Assembly: GCA_017522685.1 (NCBI GenBank)
Contig: JAFWYN010000005.1
Span: 248,001-312,000 of the forward strand
Length of the DNA stretch: 64,000 nucleotides
Source of the DNA: Lachnospiraceae bacterium
GTDB lineage: Bacteria; Bacillota_A; Clostridia; Lachnospirales; Lachnospiraceae
Direction: 5' to 3'
The notes under the pieces were generated by a model that was given only the letters and a program-made list of their open reading frames with translations, searched no databases and was not told the DNA's origin. Below are positions 27,565 through 36,510 of the stretch, one piece after another. Every line of letters begins with the position of its first letter. The stretch's first letter is position 1. Position numbers and translations under genes: made by a program.

Positions 27565-29001
27565 TTATTCTTCCTCATCATCCCGGTCCGAAGGAGTCAG
27601 GGAGAAAATAAATTCCGTGCCTTCTCCGGGGGTACTGATGACATTGATGTTTTCGTTATGGGCAGTGATAATCTCCTTGGTAATACTTAAGCCCAAACCG
27701 GTACCTTTTTTGTCCTTTCCTCGTGAGGCATCCGACTTGTAAAAGCGGTCCCAGATTTGTTTGATGTCTTCCTTGGGGATACCGATACCCGTATCTTTTA
27801 CGGAGACGAAGATTTTATTCTTCTTTTCCGCCGTTTCTACCGTGATAATGGAATCGTTGTGACTGAACTTGATGGCATTATCAATCAGATTGTACAGTAC
27901 CTGCTGTATTTTCTCCATGTCTGCCTGTACATAAAGAGTCTCACCGGTTAAAATCAGCTCAATCACGATGTTCTTCTTTCGGCAGGTACCTTCACAGGTA
28001 GCCACCGTATTGCGAATGGTCTGATTGATATCAAAATGGGTCTTGTTAAGAAGCATACCCTTGGTGTTTAAGTTATTCAGAGTCAGTAGTCCGTTAGTCA
28101 GCTTGGTCAGACGATCTGTTTCATTCAGCACAATATTTAAGTATTTTTCGTGCATTTCCGGAGGAATGGTTCCGTCCAGCATAGCCTCCAGATAGCCACG
28201 GATGGAGGTCAGGGGAGAACGGAAGTCATGGGATACATTGGCCACGAACTTCTTCTGGTCATCCTCCGAGCGGGCAATTTCCTTTGCCATATAGGAAAGG
28301 CAGGCTGCCAGATAGCCGATTTCATCGTTACTGTCCACCGTAAATTCATAATGCATATTACCGGAAGCGTACTGTTCTGTAGCGGTGGTAATCTTACAAA
28401 GCGGACGATATACGATTTCCGTAAAGAAGATCAAAATGATGATGGACAAAAGCAATAGGATGGATAAAATCACATAACTGATATTCAGCAGATTATAGCT
28501 GGATTCCATAATATGCACGATATTGTAATGGATTACCACATACCCTTTTACCTTGTAATCTGAGGTAATGGGTGCTAAAACGCTCAGCTTCTCTCCGGTA
28601 GTATAAGTTCCGAAAAAGTCACCTACCATATAGTAGGAACCCACCAAGGCAGGAGCCGTGGAATCAAAGTTTTTGATGGTCGCCACATTCTCTACGTCAA
28701 TCTCGGTGGTTGTGTCCAGAATCAACATACCGGAGGGATTGATGATCTGGATGATGGTGGAGGAACATTCGGAAAGAAAGTCCAGCTGGTTCTTTACCTC
28801 CTCCAGAGAGGTTTCGCTTCGGTATAATTGTTCTGCATAGGTGGACGCAATCAGGGAAGCGTCCGCATAAAGCTCGGCGGCTTTTTCCTTAATCAGATGT
28901 TCCTTGGTCAGAGTGGGCACAAAGGTGGTAATAATAATGATGCCGAACACACTGAAGATGATATACGCCAAGACAAATTTCAGATAAAGAGTTTTTTTCA
29001 T
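27565..29001 (-). CDS. Two-component sensor histidine kinase
   Basis: A 478-residue membrane kinase. A first membrane segment (about 7-29), an extracytoplasmic sensor of about 140 residues and a second membrane segment (about 172-194) lead into HAMP, then HisKA with the phospho-accepting His in VANVSHDFRSPLTSIRGYL and the HATPase domain (N box NLIDNAIKFSH, G1 DTGIGIPKED, G2 GTGLGLSI). It pairs with the response regulator, whose gene ends 2 bases upstream. The sensor region has no family I recognise, so the stimulus is unknown. It is third in an apparent mutS2-regulator-kinase operon. Confidence 0.95.
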   Translation of the reverse strand: MKKTLYLKFVLAYIIFSVFGIIIITTFVPTLTKEHLIKEKAAELYADASLIASTYAEQLYRSETSLEEVKNQLDFLSECSSTIIQIINPSGMLILDTTTEIDVENVATIKNFDSTAPALVGSYYMVGDFFGTYTTGEKLSVLAPITSDYKVKGYVVIHYNIVHIMESSYNLLNISYVILSILLLLSIIILIFFTEIVYRPLCKITTATEQYASGNMHYEFTVDSNDEIGYLAACLSYMAKEIARSEDDQKKFVANVSHDFRSPLTSIRGYLEAMLDGTIPPEMHEKYLNIVLNETDRLTKLTNGLLTLNNLNTKGMLLNKTHFDINQTIRNTVATCEGTCRKKNIVIELILTGETLYVQADMEKIQQVLYNLIDNAIKFSHNDSIITVETAEKKNKIFVSVKDTGIGIPKEDIKQIWDRFYKSDASRGKDKKGTGLGLSITKEIITAHNENINVISTPGEGTEFIFSLTPSDRDDEEE

Positions 29002-29003
29002 AA

Positions 29004-29705
29004 TTAGTTCCTGACTTCAAATTTGTAGCCGATTCCCCAAATAGTGGAAAGGCTCCAGTTGGCATGATCTTTGATTTTCTCACGCAGACGTTTGATATGT
29101 ACGTCTACGGTTCGGGTGTCTCCGATGTACTCGTAGCCCCAAATCTGGTCTAACAGCTGCTCTCTGGTAAATACATGGTTGGGAGAGGCAGCCAGGAAAT
29201 ACAAAAGCTCCAGCTCCTTAGGAGGCATATCTACCATCTGTCCCAGGTATTTTACAGAGTAGTTGGTCAGATTGATGGTCAGATCCTCGTACTCTACCAC
29301 CTTGGAAGGTGTACTCTCTGCAGTGGCTGCGGCCGGCTTATAGCGGCGAAGTACCGCTTTGGCACGTGCTACCAGCTCCTTGGAGTCAAAAGGTTTTTCC
29401 ATATAATCATCGGCGCCCAGCTCCAGTCCCAGCACCTTGTCAAATACTTCGCCCTTGGCAGAAAGCATGATAATGGGCAGGCTGTATTTGGCACGTACTT
29501 CACGGCATACCTGATAACCGTCCATGCCCGGCAGCATCAAATCCAAAAGAATCAGATTGGGCTGGAAGGCGGTCATGGCAGGCATTACGGATTCTCCGTC
29601 ATTTACAATCATGGTTTCAAAGCATTCCTTGGTAAAATACAAGGAAATCAGCTCTGCAATATTGTTATCATCATCTACAATCAGTACTCTTTGTTTGTTA
29701 ACCAT
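29004..29705 (-). CDS. OmpR/PhoB-family response regulator
   Basis: A 233-residue two-domain regulator. The receiver has the acidic pair in LIVDDDNN, the phospho-acceptor D55 in LILLDLMLPGMDG, and the conserved Lys in DYMEKPFDSKEL. The C-terminal winged helix (about 140-233) contains PKELELLYFLA and TVDVHIKRLREKI. It is expected to control genes in response to the partner kinase encoded directly downstream. Its start lies 12 bases after the mutS2 stop with a GGGGGA ribosome-binding site, so it may be co-transcribed with mutS2. Confidence 0.96.
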   Translation of the reverse strand: MVNKQRVLIVDDDNNIAELISLYFTKECFETMIVNDGESVMPAMTAFQPNLILLDLMLPGMDGYQVCREVRAKYSLPIIMLSAKGEVFDKVLGLELGADDYMEKPFDSKELVARAKAVLRRYKPAAATAESTPSKVVEYEDLTINLTNYSVKYLGQMVDMPPKELELLYFLAASPNHVFTREQLLDQIWGYEYIGDTRTVDVHIKRLREKIKDHANWSLSTIWGIGYKFEVRN

Positions 29706-29717
29706 TCTTAAATCCCC

Positions 29718-32096
29718 CTATTTAAATGTTACAATGGTGACGCCGGCATCGCCTTCGCCGTATTCGCCCAAGCGGAATTCCTTTACATGCTTCTGGCGTT
29801 TCAAATGACTGTGTACGGCACTTCTTAAAGCACCGGTGCCCTTGCCGTGTACCACACGGACGCTGGGAAGGTGCGCCAGATAAGCGTCATCCAGATATTT
29901 ATCCAGCTCACAAATCGCTTCATCCACCGTACGTCCCAAAAGATTGATTTCTGTGGAAATACCGGTGACTTTGGACATCTTAATCTTGCCGCTGTTGGTA
30001 CGCTGCAGGGTGGGTGCCGTGATGGTAGCTTCTTCCACCAGTGCCAAATCCTTTACATTGACGGAGGTACGCATAATACCGCACTGCACGAAAAGATTGC
30101 CTTTGGTGTCGGGCAGAGTACTTACGGTACCCTTTAATCCCATGGAAATCACCTTTACGGAATCGCCCTTCTTCAGCTTCTTGGGGTCTAAGCCCTTTTG
30201 CTTGGGCTGTGCCGGTCCTGAGGAAAGAGTCAGTTTGGCATTCTTCTCGGAAATCTTGTCGCGAACCTGCTGACGTTTCTTTTCCAAGGTCTTGATATCG
30301 GCACCGGCATCCAGTTTATTGAAATCACGGATGGTTTCGTCTGCCACATCCTTAGCCTCCTGCAAAATCTCACGAGCCTTTTCATTAGCTTCCCGTAGAA
30401 TCTTGTCCTTGGCACGGTCTATTTTCTCGTTCTTAGCCTTCAGCTGTTCCTGAAGGGTTCGGATACGTTCTTTATATTCTGCAATTTCACGCTGTTCCTT
30501 CTCAATGGTAATACGGCTCTGCTCCAAATCTGCGATTACATCCTCGAAGCTTTCGTCCTCCTTGCTGATTTGCTCCTTGGCTGCGGTAATGATTTCATCC
30601 GGCAGTCCCAGCTTGGCGGAAATGGCAAAAGCATTACTCTTTCCGGGGATACCGATTAACAGACGGTAGGTGGGCTGCAGGGTTTCCACGCTGAATTCAC
30701 AGCAGGCATTTTCCACAAAGGAGGTGGAAAGGGCATAAATCTTCAGCTCGCTGTAATGGGTGGTAGCCATGGTACGGATACCTCTGTCGTGAAGATGATT
30801 CAGGATGGCAATGGCCAATGCGGCACCTTCCGTAGGGTCCGTTCCCGCACCCAATTCGTCAAAGAGACAAAGGGAGTTTTCGTTCGCATGAGCCAGGATG
30901 TGTACGATGCTCTTCATGTGGGAGGAGAAGGTACTCAAACTTTGCTCAATACTCTGCTCATCGCCGATATCCGCATATACTTCCGTGAAAATGGACAGTT
31001 CGGAACGGTCCAGTGCAGGAATATGCAGACCAGCCTGACCCATCAGTGTGAAAAGGCCTACGGTCTTTAAGGAAACGGTTTTGCCGCCCGTATTGGGACC
31101 GGTAATAATCAATAAGTCGAAATCCTTGCCCAAATGGATGTCAATGGGTACCACTGATTTCTTCGGCAATAAGGGATGGCGTCCCTTGCGGATATTAATA
31201 TAATGCTCTGTATTAAATAGCGGTTCGGTAGCATTTTGTTCCAATGCCAGTTTAGCCTTGGCGAAAACAAAGTCCAGGTGAGTCATGACCTTCTGGTTCA
31301 AGGAAAGCTCGGCGGTATAAGAACCGGCCTGGGCACTTAATTCTGCCAGGATGCGTTCGATTTCCTCCTGCTCCTGAAGCACCAGCTCCTTCAGCTGATT
31401 GTTCAGCTCTACCACGGCAGCAGGCTCGATGAAAAAGGTGGATCCGGTAGCTGACTGGTCATGGACAAGACCGTGTACCTGACTCTTGTACTCGCTTTTC
31501 ACAGGGATACAATAACGGTTGTTACGCATGGTAATCACCGCATCCTGCAAGTAGCTGCGATAAGAGCCGTTCACCATACTTAAAAGCTGGCTGTGAATCT
31601 TGTCGTTGGTACTGATCATGGAGCGGCGGATGGACTTTAGTTTCGGGCTGGCATCGTCTGCAAACTCATCCTCAGCCAGGATGCAACGGTTGATTTCGTT
31701 GGCCAAAAAGGTCAGAGGTTCCAGCTGTTCAAAGTATTCATCCAGACTGTCCTCGGGGGTATCCTCACGGTCCTTGCGTCCGTAGGTTTTGATACGGTTT
31801 ACATTGTCCAAAAGTTTGGCGATTTTTAACAGCTCGATACTGGATAAGGTACTGCCGATATCCAGGGTTTTTACGGTAAAGCCGATATCCTTATTGCCTC
31901 CGAAGGAGGTGCTGCCCAGCTTAAAAAGGCGGGATAAGGCATCAGCGGTTTCTTTTTGATTCTTACGAATCTCCTCTAAATCCGTAGAAGGAACCAGCTC
32001 GGTACAAACCTTCTTGCCCGGTTCGGAATCCGCAAACTCCGTAAGGTTTTGGATGATTTTATTATATTCTAATGTGTTTAATACTTTCTCGTTCAT
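29718..32096 (-). CDS. mutS2: Endonuclease/ribosome-rescue ATPase MutS2
   Basis: A 792-residue complete MutS2. After the N-terminal lever domains comes the ATPase (TGPNTGGKT, STFSSHM, LFDELGAGTDPTEG, TTHYSELK), a long coiled coil inserted near residues 520-630, a KOW-like domain (KKGDSVKVISMGLKGTVSTL) and a C-terminal Smr domain (INLLGRTVDEAICEL and VVHGKGTGALR). In Firmicutes MutS2 was first linked to recombination and has more recently been shown to act on collided ribosomes. The ATG at 32096 follows AGGGAG; a longer frame to 32114 has no better signal. A second, Smr-less paralogue lies at 15757-17658. Confidence 0.96.
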   Translation of the reverse strand: MNEKVLNTLEYNKIIQNLTEFADSEPGKKVCTELVPSTDLEEIRKNQKETADALSRLFKLGSTSFGGNKDIGFTVKTLDIGSTLSSIELLKIAKLLDNVNRIKTYGRKDREDTPEDSLDEYFEQLEPLTFLANEINRCILAEDEFADDASPKLKSIRRSMISTNDKIHSQLLSMVNGSYRSYLQDAVITMRNNRYCIPVKSEYKSQVHGLVHDQSATGSTFFIEPAAVVELNNQLKELVLQEQEEIERILAELSAQAGSYTAELSLNQKVMTHLDFVFAKAKLALEQNATEPLFNTEHYINIRKGRHPLLPKKSVVPIDIHLGKDFDLLIITGPNTGGKTVSLKTVGLFTLMGQAGLHIPALDRSELSIFTEVYADIGDEQSIEQSLSTFSSHMKSIVHILAHANENSLCLFDELGAGTDPTEGAALAIAILNHLHDRGIRTMATTHYSELKIYALSTSFVENACCEFSVETLQPTYRLLIGIPGKSNAFAISAKLGLPDEIITAAKEQISKEDESFEDVIADLEQSRITIEKEQREIAEYKERIRTLQEQLKAKNEKIDRAKDKILREANEKAREILQEAKDVADETIRDFNKLDAGADIKTLEKKRQQVRDKISEKNAKLTLSSGPAQPKQKGLDPKKLKKGDSVKVISMGLKGTVSTLPDTKGNLFVQCGIMRTSVNVKDLALVEEATITAPTLQRTNSGKIKMSKVTGISTEINLLGRTVDEAICELDKYLDDAYLAHLPSVRVVHGKGTGALRSAVHSHLKRQKHVKEFRLGEYGEGDAGVTIVTFK

Positions 32097-32139
32097 AATA
32101 CTCCCTATGCACAAAGAGGTGCTAAAAATACAAGTCTAA

Positions 32140-32305
32140 AATTATGTAACTATTCAGAGCCCTCATGCGCAAAACCGCCGCTACGCGCCTTTCCTTTTGC
32201 TTATGAGTGTTTCGCGCCATATGAATTTTCGAGAACAGCCTTCTGTAAGCAAGCTTACTCAGTTTGTCTTCGAAAATTCGCATGGCTCTGAATAGTTACA
32301 TAATT
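32140..32305. repeat. Palindromic MITE-like element, 166 bp
   Basis: Terminal inverted repeats of 22 bp are perfect (32140-32161 with 32284-32305). They continue inward with CATGCG/CGCATG after a small bulge, and a second inner pair GAATTTTCGA/TCGAAAATTC lies at 32223-32232 and 32270-32279. A perfect small hairpin GTAAGC-AA-GCTTAC is at the centre right. The whole unit would fold into one long branched hairpin. It has no gene and sits between divergent mutS2 and the HtrA-like gene. Sixteen bases of its end recur at 15519. The remaining flanks of the 32115-32442 gap carry only the promoter at 32376. Confidence 0.8.
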
Positions 32306-32375
32306 ATACAGAATAAGTATATCACAGATTGTTTGTCAAGGGTAGGGGGAAATTATGCGGAAAACGGCTGATTAG

Positions 32376-32404
32376 TTGACTTCAAAACCATTATAAATTA
32401 TAAT
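32376..32404 (+). promoter_or_regulatory. Sigma-A promoter of the HtrA-like gene
   Basis: TTGACT, a 17-base spacer and a perfect TATAAT at 32399-32404, 39 bases before the start codon at 32443. Confidence 0.8.
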
Positions 32405-32442
32405 TCATTATGGATACATATACACCTTAGAGGGAACAAAAG

Positions 32443-33759
32443 ATGCAGGATTTTGAAGAAAATAACAAAAGTGACTTTGTCATAGAAAAAATTAAAGAAA
32501 GACCGGTCAATAGGAAGAAATTGTTGCGCAGGACCTTGATTACGGCATCCATGGCGGTAATGTTTGGTTTGATTGCCTGCTTTACCTTTTTGGTATTGGA
32601 ACCGGTAATCAGCAATTGGCTGTATCCCAAGACAGATTCGCACATGCCGGTGGATTTTCCGGAGGATGATGAGGAGATGGTACCGGGGGAGATGCTTTCC
32701 GACAATACAGATGCCAATACACCCACTTCCGCCATAGACAGAAAGAAGCGCCAGGAAGTACTGGCAGCCATGGAGTACTATCAGTGGGACGTGGAGGATT
32801 ATGCTAAGATGTACTCGGCACTGGGTGAATTTGCCAAGGATTTGCAGGAATATATGGTGACGGTTATGGCCAGTGAGGATGAGAATGACTGGCTCAGTGA
32901 TGCCAACAGCAAGAAAACCCGATCCTCAGGCGTGGTAGTTGGTAATAACGGAAGAGAAGTGTTGATTCTGACCAGCTACAGCAATATTAAGAATGCAGAC
33001 GCCCTTTCGGTGAAGTTTTATGACGGATACAAGCAGGAAGCCAAGATTATGCAGAAGCATAGCGCTTCGGATATGGCCATCCTGGCAGTGACCATCAGTG
33101 ATATGGGCGAACGGATTAACCAAGTAAGGATAGCACCGCTGGGGTCTTCCAATGTGGAGGATTACATCACCACACCCATTATTGCGGTGGGAAAAGGTAC
33201 GGATGAGAGTGATTTGATTCAGTACGGAACCATTATTTCCCGCAATAAAGAGGCCAATCTGGCGGATGCCACATTTGAATTATTGCTGACGGATATACAG
33301 GGGACTAACGGAGGAACCGGCTTCTTATTCAATCTGAAGGGGCAGATTGTGGGCGTCATACCCGGCAAAAAGCCTGCCATAGATACAAGAAATATGCTGA
33401 TGGCTTATGAAATAGGCGACCTGAAGAGGATTATTTCCAAGCTGTCAAACGGCTATGAGATTCCTTATGCGGGTATCATAGGAACCATGGTGGCGGATGA
33501 AGTAAGTGAAGAAGCCAAAGTACCTAAGGGTATCTACGTAAAGAGTGTATCCATGAATTCGCCGGCTATGAAGGCAGGCATACAATCCGGTGATGTGATT
33601 GTGGCAATCAATGAGAAAGAGATTACGAAGTTTAAGGATTATCTGAATACCATTGCGGAGCTGGAAAGCGGTGATACTATAAATCTTACCGTCAAACGTC
33701 TTTCCGTGAATGATTATAAGGATATCACCATAAATATTACATTGGGAAAGGCAGAATAA
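32443..33759 (+). CDS. HtrA-like membrane protein with PDZ domain, probable pseudoprotease
   Basis: A 438-residue protein with a cytoplasmic basic start, one membrane segment (about 31-51), an acidic linker, a trypsin-like domain (about 145-330) and a C-terminal PDZ domain (IYVKSVSMNSPAMKAGIQSGDVIVAINEKEI). It has the layout of HtrA/DegP quality-control proteases, but the triad is broken. The His position (normally N-Y-H-V) reads TSYSNI with S180. The Asp is kept (D210 in SDMAIL). The GNSGG active site is replaced by GTNGGTG at 287-293 with no Ser. It may therefore bind rather than cut misfolded or regulatory proteins. It is followed by yhaM. Confidence 0.85.
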   Translation: MQDFEENNKSDFVIEKIKERPVNRKKLLRRTLITASMAVMFGLIACFTFLVLEPVISNWLYPKTDSHMPVDFPEDDEEMVPGEMLSDNTDANTPTSAIDRKKRQEVLAAMEYYQWDVEDYAKMYSALGEFAKDLQEYMVTVMASEDENDWLSDANSKKTRSSGVVVGNNGREVLILTSYSNIKNADALSVKFYDGYKQEAKIMQKHSASDMAILAVTISDMGERINQVRIAPLGSSNVEDYITTPIIAVGKGTDESDLIQYGTIISRNKEANLADATFELLLTDIQGTNGGTGFLFNLKGQIVGVIPGKKPAIDTRNMLMAYEIGDLKRIISKLSNGYEIPYAGIIGTMVADEVSEEAKVPKGIYVKSVSMNSPAMKAGIQSGDVIVAINEKEITKFKDYLNTIAELESGDTINLTVKRLSVNDYKDITINITLGKAE

Positions 33760-33808
33760 AAGTGGATGCCCCACGTGCTGACAATATAGAAAGAAACGGA
33801 GAAAGAAC

Positions 33809-34756
33809 ATGAAGTTTATCAAGGATTATAGAGAAGGTGACAGAATATCGGATATTTATCTTTGCAAGCACAAGCAGGCAGCAGTGACCAAGAACGGTAA
33901 GCCCTATGAAAATGTGATACTGCAGGACAAAACCGGCACCATCGATGCCAAGGTGTGGGAGCCCAACAGTATGGGTATCGAGGACTATGATGCCAAGGAT
34001 TATATCGAAGTATTTGGGGAAATCAACAGTTTTCAGGGTGCCTTGCAGGTAAATGTAAAGCGTATCCGTGTGTGCAGGGAAGGCGAGTACAATCCCGCAG
34101 ATTATCTGCCGGTAAGTTCTAAAGACATTACAGAAATGTATCGTGAGCTGACCGGTATCATAAGCAGCATTAAGAATACATATTTGAGGCAGCTTTTGGA
34201 AACATTTTTCGTAAAGGATGAGGATTTTAAGAAGCGTTTCTGCAATTCTTCCGCAGCCAAAAGTGTGCATCACGGCTTCGTGGGCGGACTTTTGGAGCAT
34301 ACCTTAAGCGTCACCAAGCTTTGTGATTATTATTGTACCGCCTATCCCATACTAAAGAGGGATTTGCTTTTGACAGCGGCTATGTGCCACGATATCGGTA
34401 AGGTGAAGGAGCTTTCCCCCTTCCCGGAGAATGATTATACGGATGAAGGCCAGTTCTTAGGTCATATCGTTATGGGTACCCAGATGGTGGGAGAAAAGGC
34501 AGCGGCTATCGAAGGCTTCCCGAAAGAACTCTTAAGTCAGGTGCAACACTGTATCCTGGCACATCACGGCAAGTACGAGTTCGGCTCTCCTAAGATACCT
34601 GCCATCATCGAAGCGGTAGCCTTAAACTATGCGGACGATACGGATGCCAAGCTGGAAACTTTCAAGGAAATCCTGGAAAATGCCGGCGATAACAATGACT
34701 GGCTGGGGTATAATCGCTTATTCGAAAGCAATTTGAGACAGAGTCGCGTGGAGTGA
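33809..34756 (+). CDS. yhaM: 3'-5' exoribonuclease YhaM-like (OB fold plus HD domain)
   Basis: A 315-residue protein. Residues about 10-95 form an OB-type nucleic-acid-binding domain (GKPYENVILQDKTGTIDAKVW). The HD phosphohydrolase domain follows, with metal ligands in HHGFVGGLLEHTLSV, the doublet CHDIGK and ILAHHGKYEFGSP. This order and length match YhaM, a Gram-positive 3'-5' exonuclease of RNA and single-stranded DNA. The start codon has GGAGAAAG upstream. It lies 49 bases after the HtrA-like gene, with no terminator between. A palindromic element separates it from the next gene. Confidence 0.92.
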   Translation: MKFIKDYREGDRISDIYLCKHKQAAVTKNGKPYENVILQDKTGTIDAKVWEPNSMGIEDYDAKDYIEVFGEINSFQGALQVNVKRIRVCREGEYNPADYLPVSSKDITEMYRELTGIISSIKNTYLRQLLETFFVKDEDFKKRFCNSSAAKSVHHGFVGGLLEHTLSVTKLCDYYCTAYPILKRDLLLTAAMCHDIGKVKELSPFPENDYTDEGQFLGHIVMGTQMVGEKAAAIEGFPKELLSQVQHCILAHHGKYEFGSPKIPAIIEAVALNYADDTDAKLETFKEILENAGDNNDWLGYNRLFESNLRQSRVE

Positions 34757-34765
34757 TTCTAGCTG

Positions 34766-34910
34766 TATCCCCCTGACTTCATATATTATCCTATACGGAC
34801 CCGTTCTCACTTCGTGGAAAACGTAGCGGCACTAGGTTCGAAAGGACCTCACCAAGGGCCGACGTTTTCCAAGAGTCCTTTATAGGACAATATATGAAGT
34901 CAGGGGAATA
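34766..34910. repeat. Palindromic MITE-like element, 145 bp
   Basis: Thirty-base terminal inverted repeats (34766-34795 with 34881-34910) differ at only two positions, both compatible with G-U pairing in RNA. A nested pair GGAAAACGT/ACGTTTTCC (34816-34824 with 34862-34870) and a central AGGT/ACCT give a long interrupted hairpin. It is not similar in sequence to the element at 32140. It fills the whole yhaM-rlmD gap and ends 14 bases before the rlmD ribosome-binding site, so it may influence processing or read-through between the two genes. Confidence 0.8.
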
Positions 34911-34935
34911 CGTACTAAAATGCAAGGGAGAAATC

Positions 34936-36438
34936 ATGGATTATAAGAAAAATGATACAGTAACAGTGACCATAGAGGATATCGGAAGTGACGGCGAGGG
35001 CATCGGTAAGGTGGACGGCTTCACCCTCTTTGTAAAGGATGCTGTCATCGGCGATACGGTGGAAGCCAAGATTATGAAGGCTAAGAAAAATTATGCCTAT
35101 GCACGATTAGAGAAGGTGATTACACCTTCTCCTTTTCGCGTGGAGCCCAAATGTACTTACCACAGACAATGCGGCGGTTGCCAGGTGCAGGCACTTACCT
35201 ACGAAAAGCAGCTGGAATTTAAGGCCAAGAAGGTGCGCAATCACCTACTGCGTATCGGAGGCTTTGAGCAGGAGCTGTTGGACACCGTGATGGAGCCCAT
35301 CGTAGGCATGGAGGAGCCCTATCATTACCGTAATAAGGCCCAGTACCCCGTAGGCACGGACAAAAACGGAGAGATTATCACCGGCTTTTATGCAGGCAGA
35401 ACCCATAGCATTATTGCCAATACGGAGTGTTATCTGGGAGTGCCCGGTAACAAAGAGATTTTGGAATATATTTTAGACTATATGAAGCAGAACCGTGTGA
35501 CTGCTTATAACGAGGAGACCGGGGAAGGCTGTGTGCGCCATGTGTTGATTCGTACCGGCTTTACCAGCGGGGAAATCATGGTTTGCCTGGTCATCAACGG
35601 TCGTGACAAGAAGCGCTGTAAGGTGGGAGAATATCTGCCGGCACAGGAGAAGCTGCTGGAGAGCTTGACGAAGATAACCGGCATGACCAGTATATCCGTC
35701 AGCATCAATACGGAGAAGACCAATGTCATCATGGGTCGTGAGATACACACGATCTGGGGCGAGGAAACCATATCCGATGTTATCCACGTACGGGACATGA
35801 AAAAGGAAGGTTATCCACAGACCGGGCAGCAGTTGACCTTTAAGATATCACCCCTGTCCTTCTACCAGGTGAACCCCGTACAGACGGAGAAGCTGTACAG
35901 CCTGGCACTGGAATATGCAGGACTTACCGGTCAGGAAACCGTGTGGGATTTGTACTGCGGCATCGGTACCATTTCCCTCTTTTTGGCAGGCAGTGCCAAG
36001 AAGGTCTGCGGTGTGGAAATCGTACCTCAGGCTATAGAGGATGCCAGGGAAAATGCCAAGCGTAACGGCATCACCAATGCAGAATTCTTCGTAGGAAAGG
36101 CGGAGGAAGTCCTGCCGGAATTTTATGAGAAGATGAGTGGTGAAGCACAGGCTGGCGGCGTGGCGGCAGAGCCGGACAAGGACGGCCAGGCACCGGACAT
36201 GCTTCACCCCGACGTCATCGTGGTGGATCCGCCCCGCAAGGGCTGCGACGAAGCCTGCCTGGATACCATGCTGAAGATGCGCCCGGAACGAATTGTCTAC
36301 GTCAGCTGCGACAGCGCCACCATGGCCAGGGATGTGAAGATATTGTGCGAAGGTGGTTATGAGCTGAAGAAGGTCCGGCCTGTGGACCAGTTCGGACATA
36401 CGGTGCATGTTGAGACGGTATGCTTATTGTCCCGATAG
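34936..36438 (+). CDS. rlmD: 23S rRNA (uracil-C5)-methyltransferase, RlmD/RumA type
   Basis: A 500-residue enzyme that methylates C5 of specific uridines in 23S rRNA. A TRAM RNA-binding domain (about 5-60) is followed by the iron-sulphur cysteines (CTYHRQCGGCQ plus a later Cys), the SAM-binding Rossmann region (VWDLYCGIGTISLFLA), DPPRKGCDEACL and the catalytic Cys in YVSCDSATMARD. An extra segment of about 20 residues (EAQAGGVAAEPDKDGQ) sits before the DPPRKG motif. The ATG at 34936 has AAGGGAG upstream, while the in-frame upstream ATG lies in the repeat. Firmicutes may use one enzyme for two sites (RlmCD), so the exact target is uncertain. Confidence 0.9.
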   Translation: MDYKKNDTVTVTIEDIGSDGEGIGKVDGFTLFVKDAVIGDTVEAKIMKAKKNYAYARLEKVITPSPFRVEPKCTYHRQCGGCQVQALTYEKQLEFKAKKVRNHLLRIGGFEQELLDTVMEPIVGMEEPYHYRNKAQYPVGTDKNGEIITGFYAGRTHSIIANTECYLGVPGNKEILEYILDYMKQNRVTAYNEETGEGCVRHVLIRTGFTSGEIMVCLVINGRDKKRCKVGEYLPAQEKLLESLTKITGMTSISVSINTEKTNVIMGREIHTIWGEETISDVIHVRDMKKEGYPQTGQQLTFKISPLSFYQVNPVQTEKLYSLALEYAGLTGQETVWDLYCGIGTISLFLAGSAKKVCGVEIVPQAIEDARENAKRNGITNAEFFVGKAEEVLPEFYEKMSGEAQAGGVAAEPDKDGQAPDMLHPDVIVVDPPRKGCDEACLDTMLKMRPERIVYVSCDSATMARDVKILCEGGYELKKVRPVDQFGHTVHVETVCLLSR

Positions 36439-36510
36439 AAATTAAACTTGTTAGATTCCGGGAGGTCAGAGTGAACACGGATTGAATAGGTATAGTGAGG
36501 AGACGGCGAA

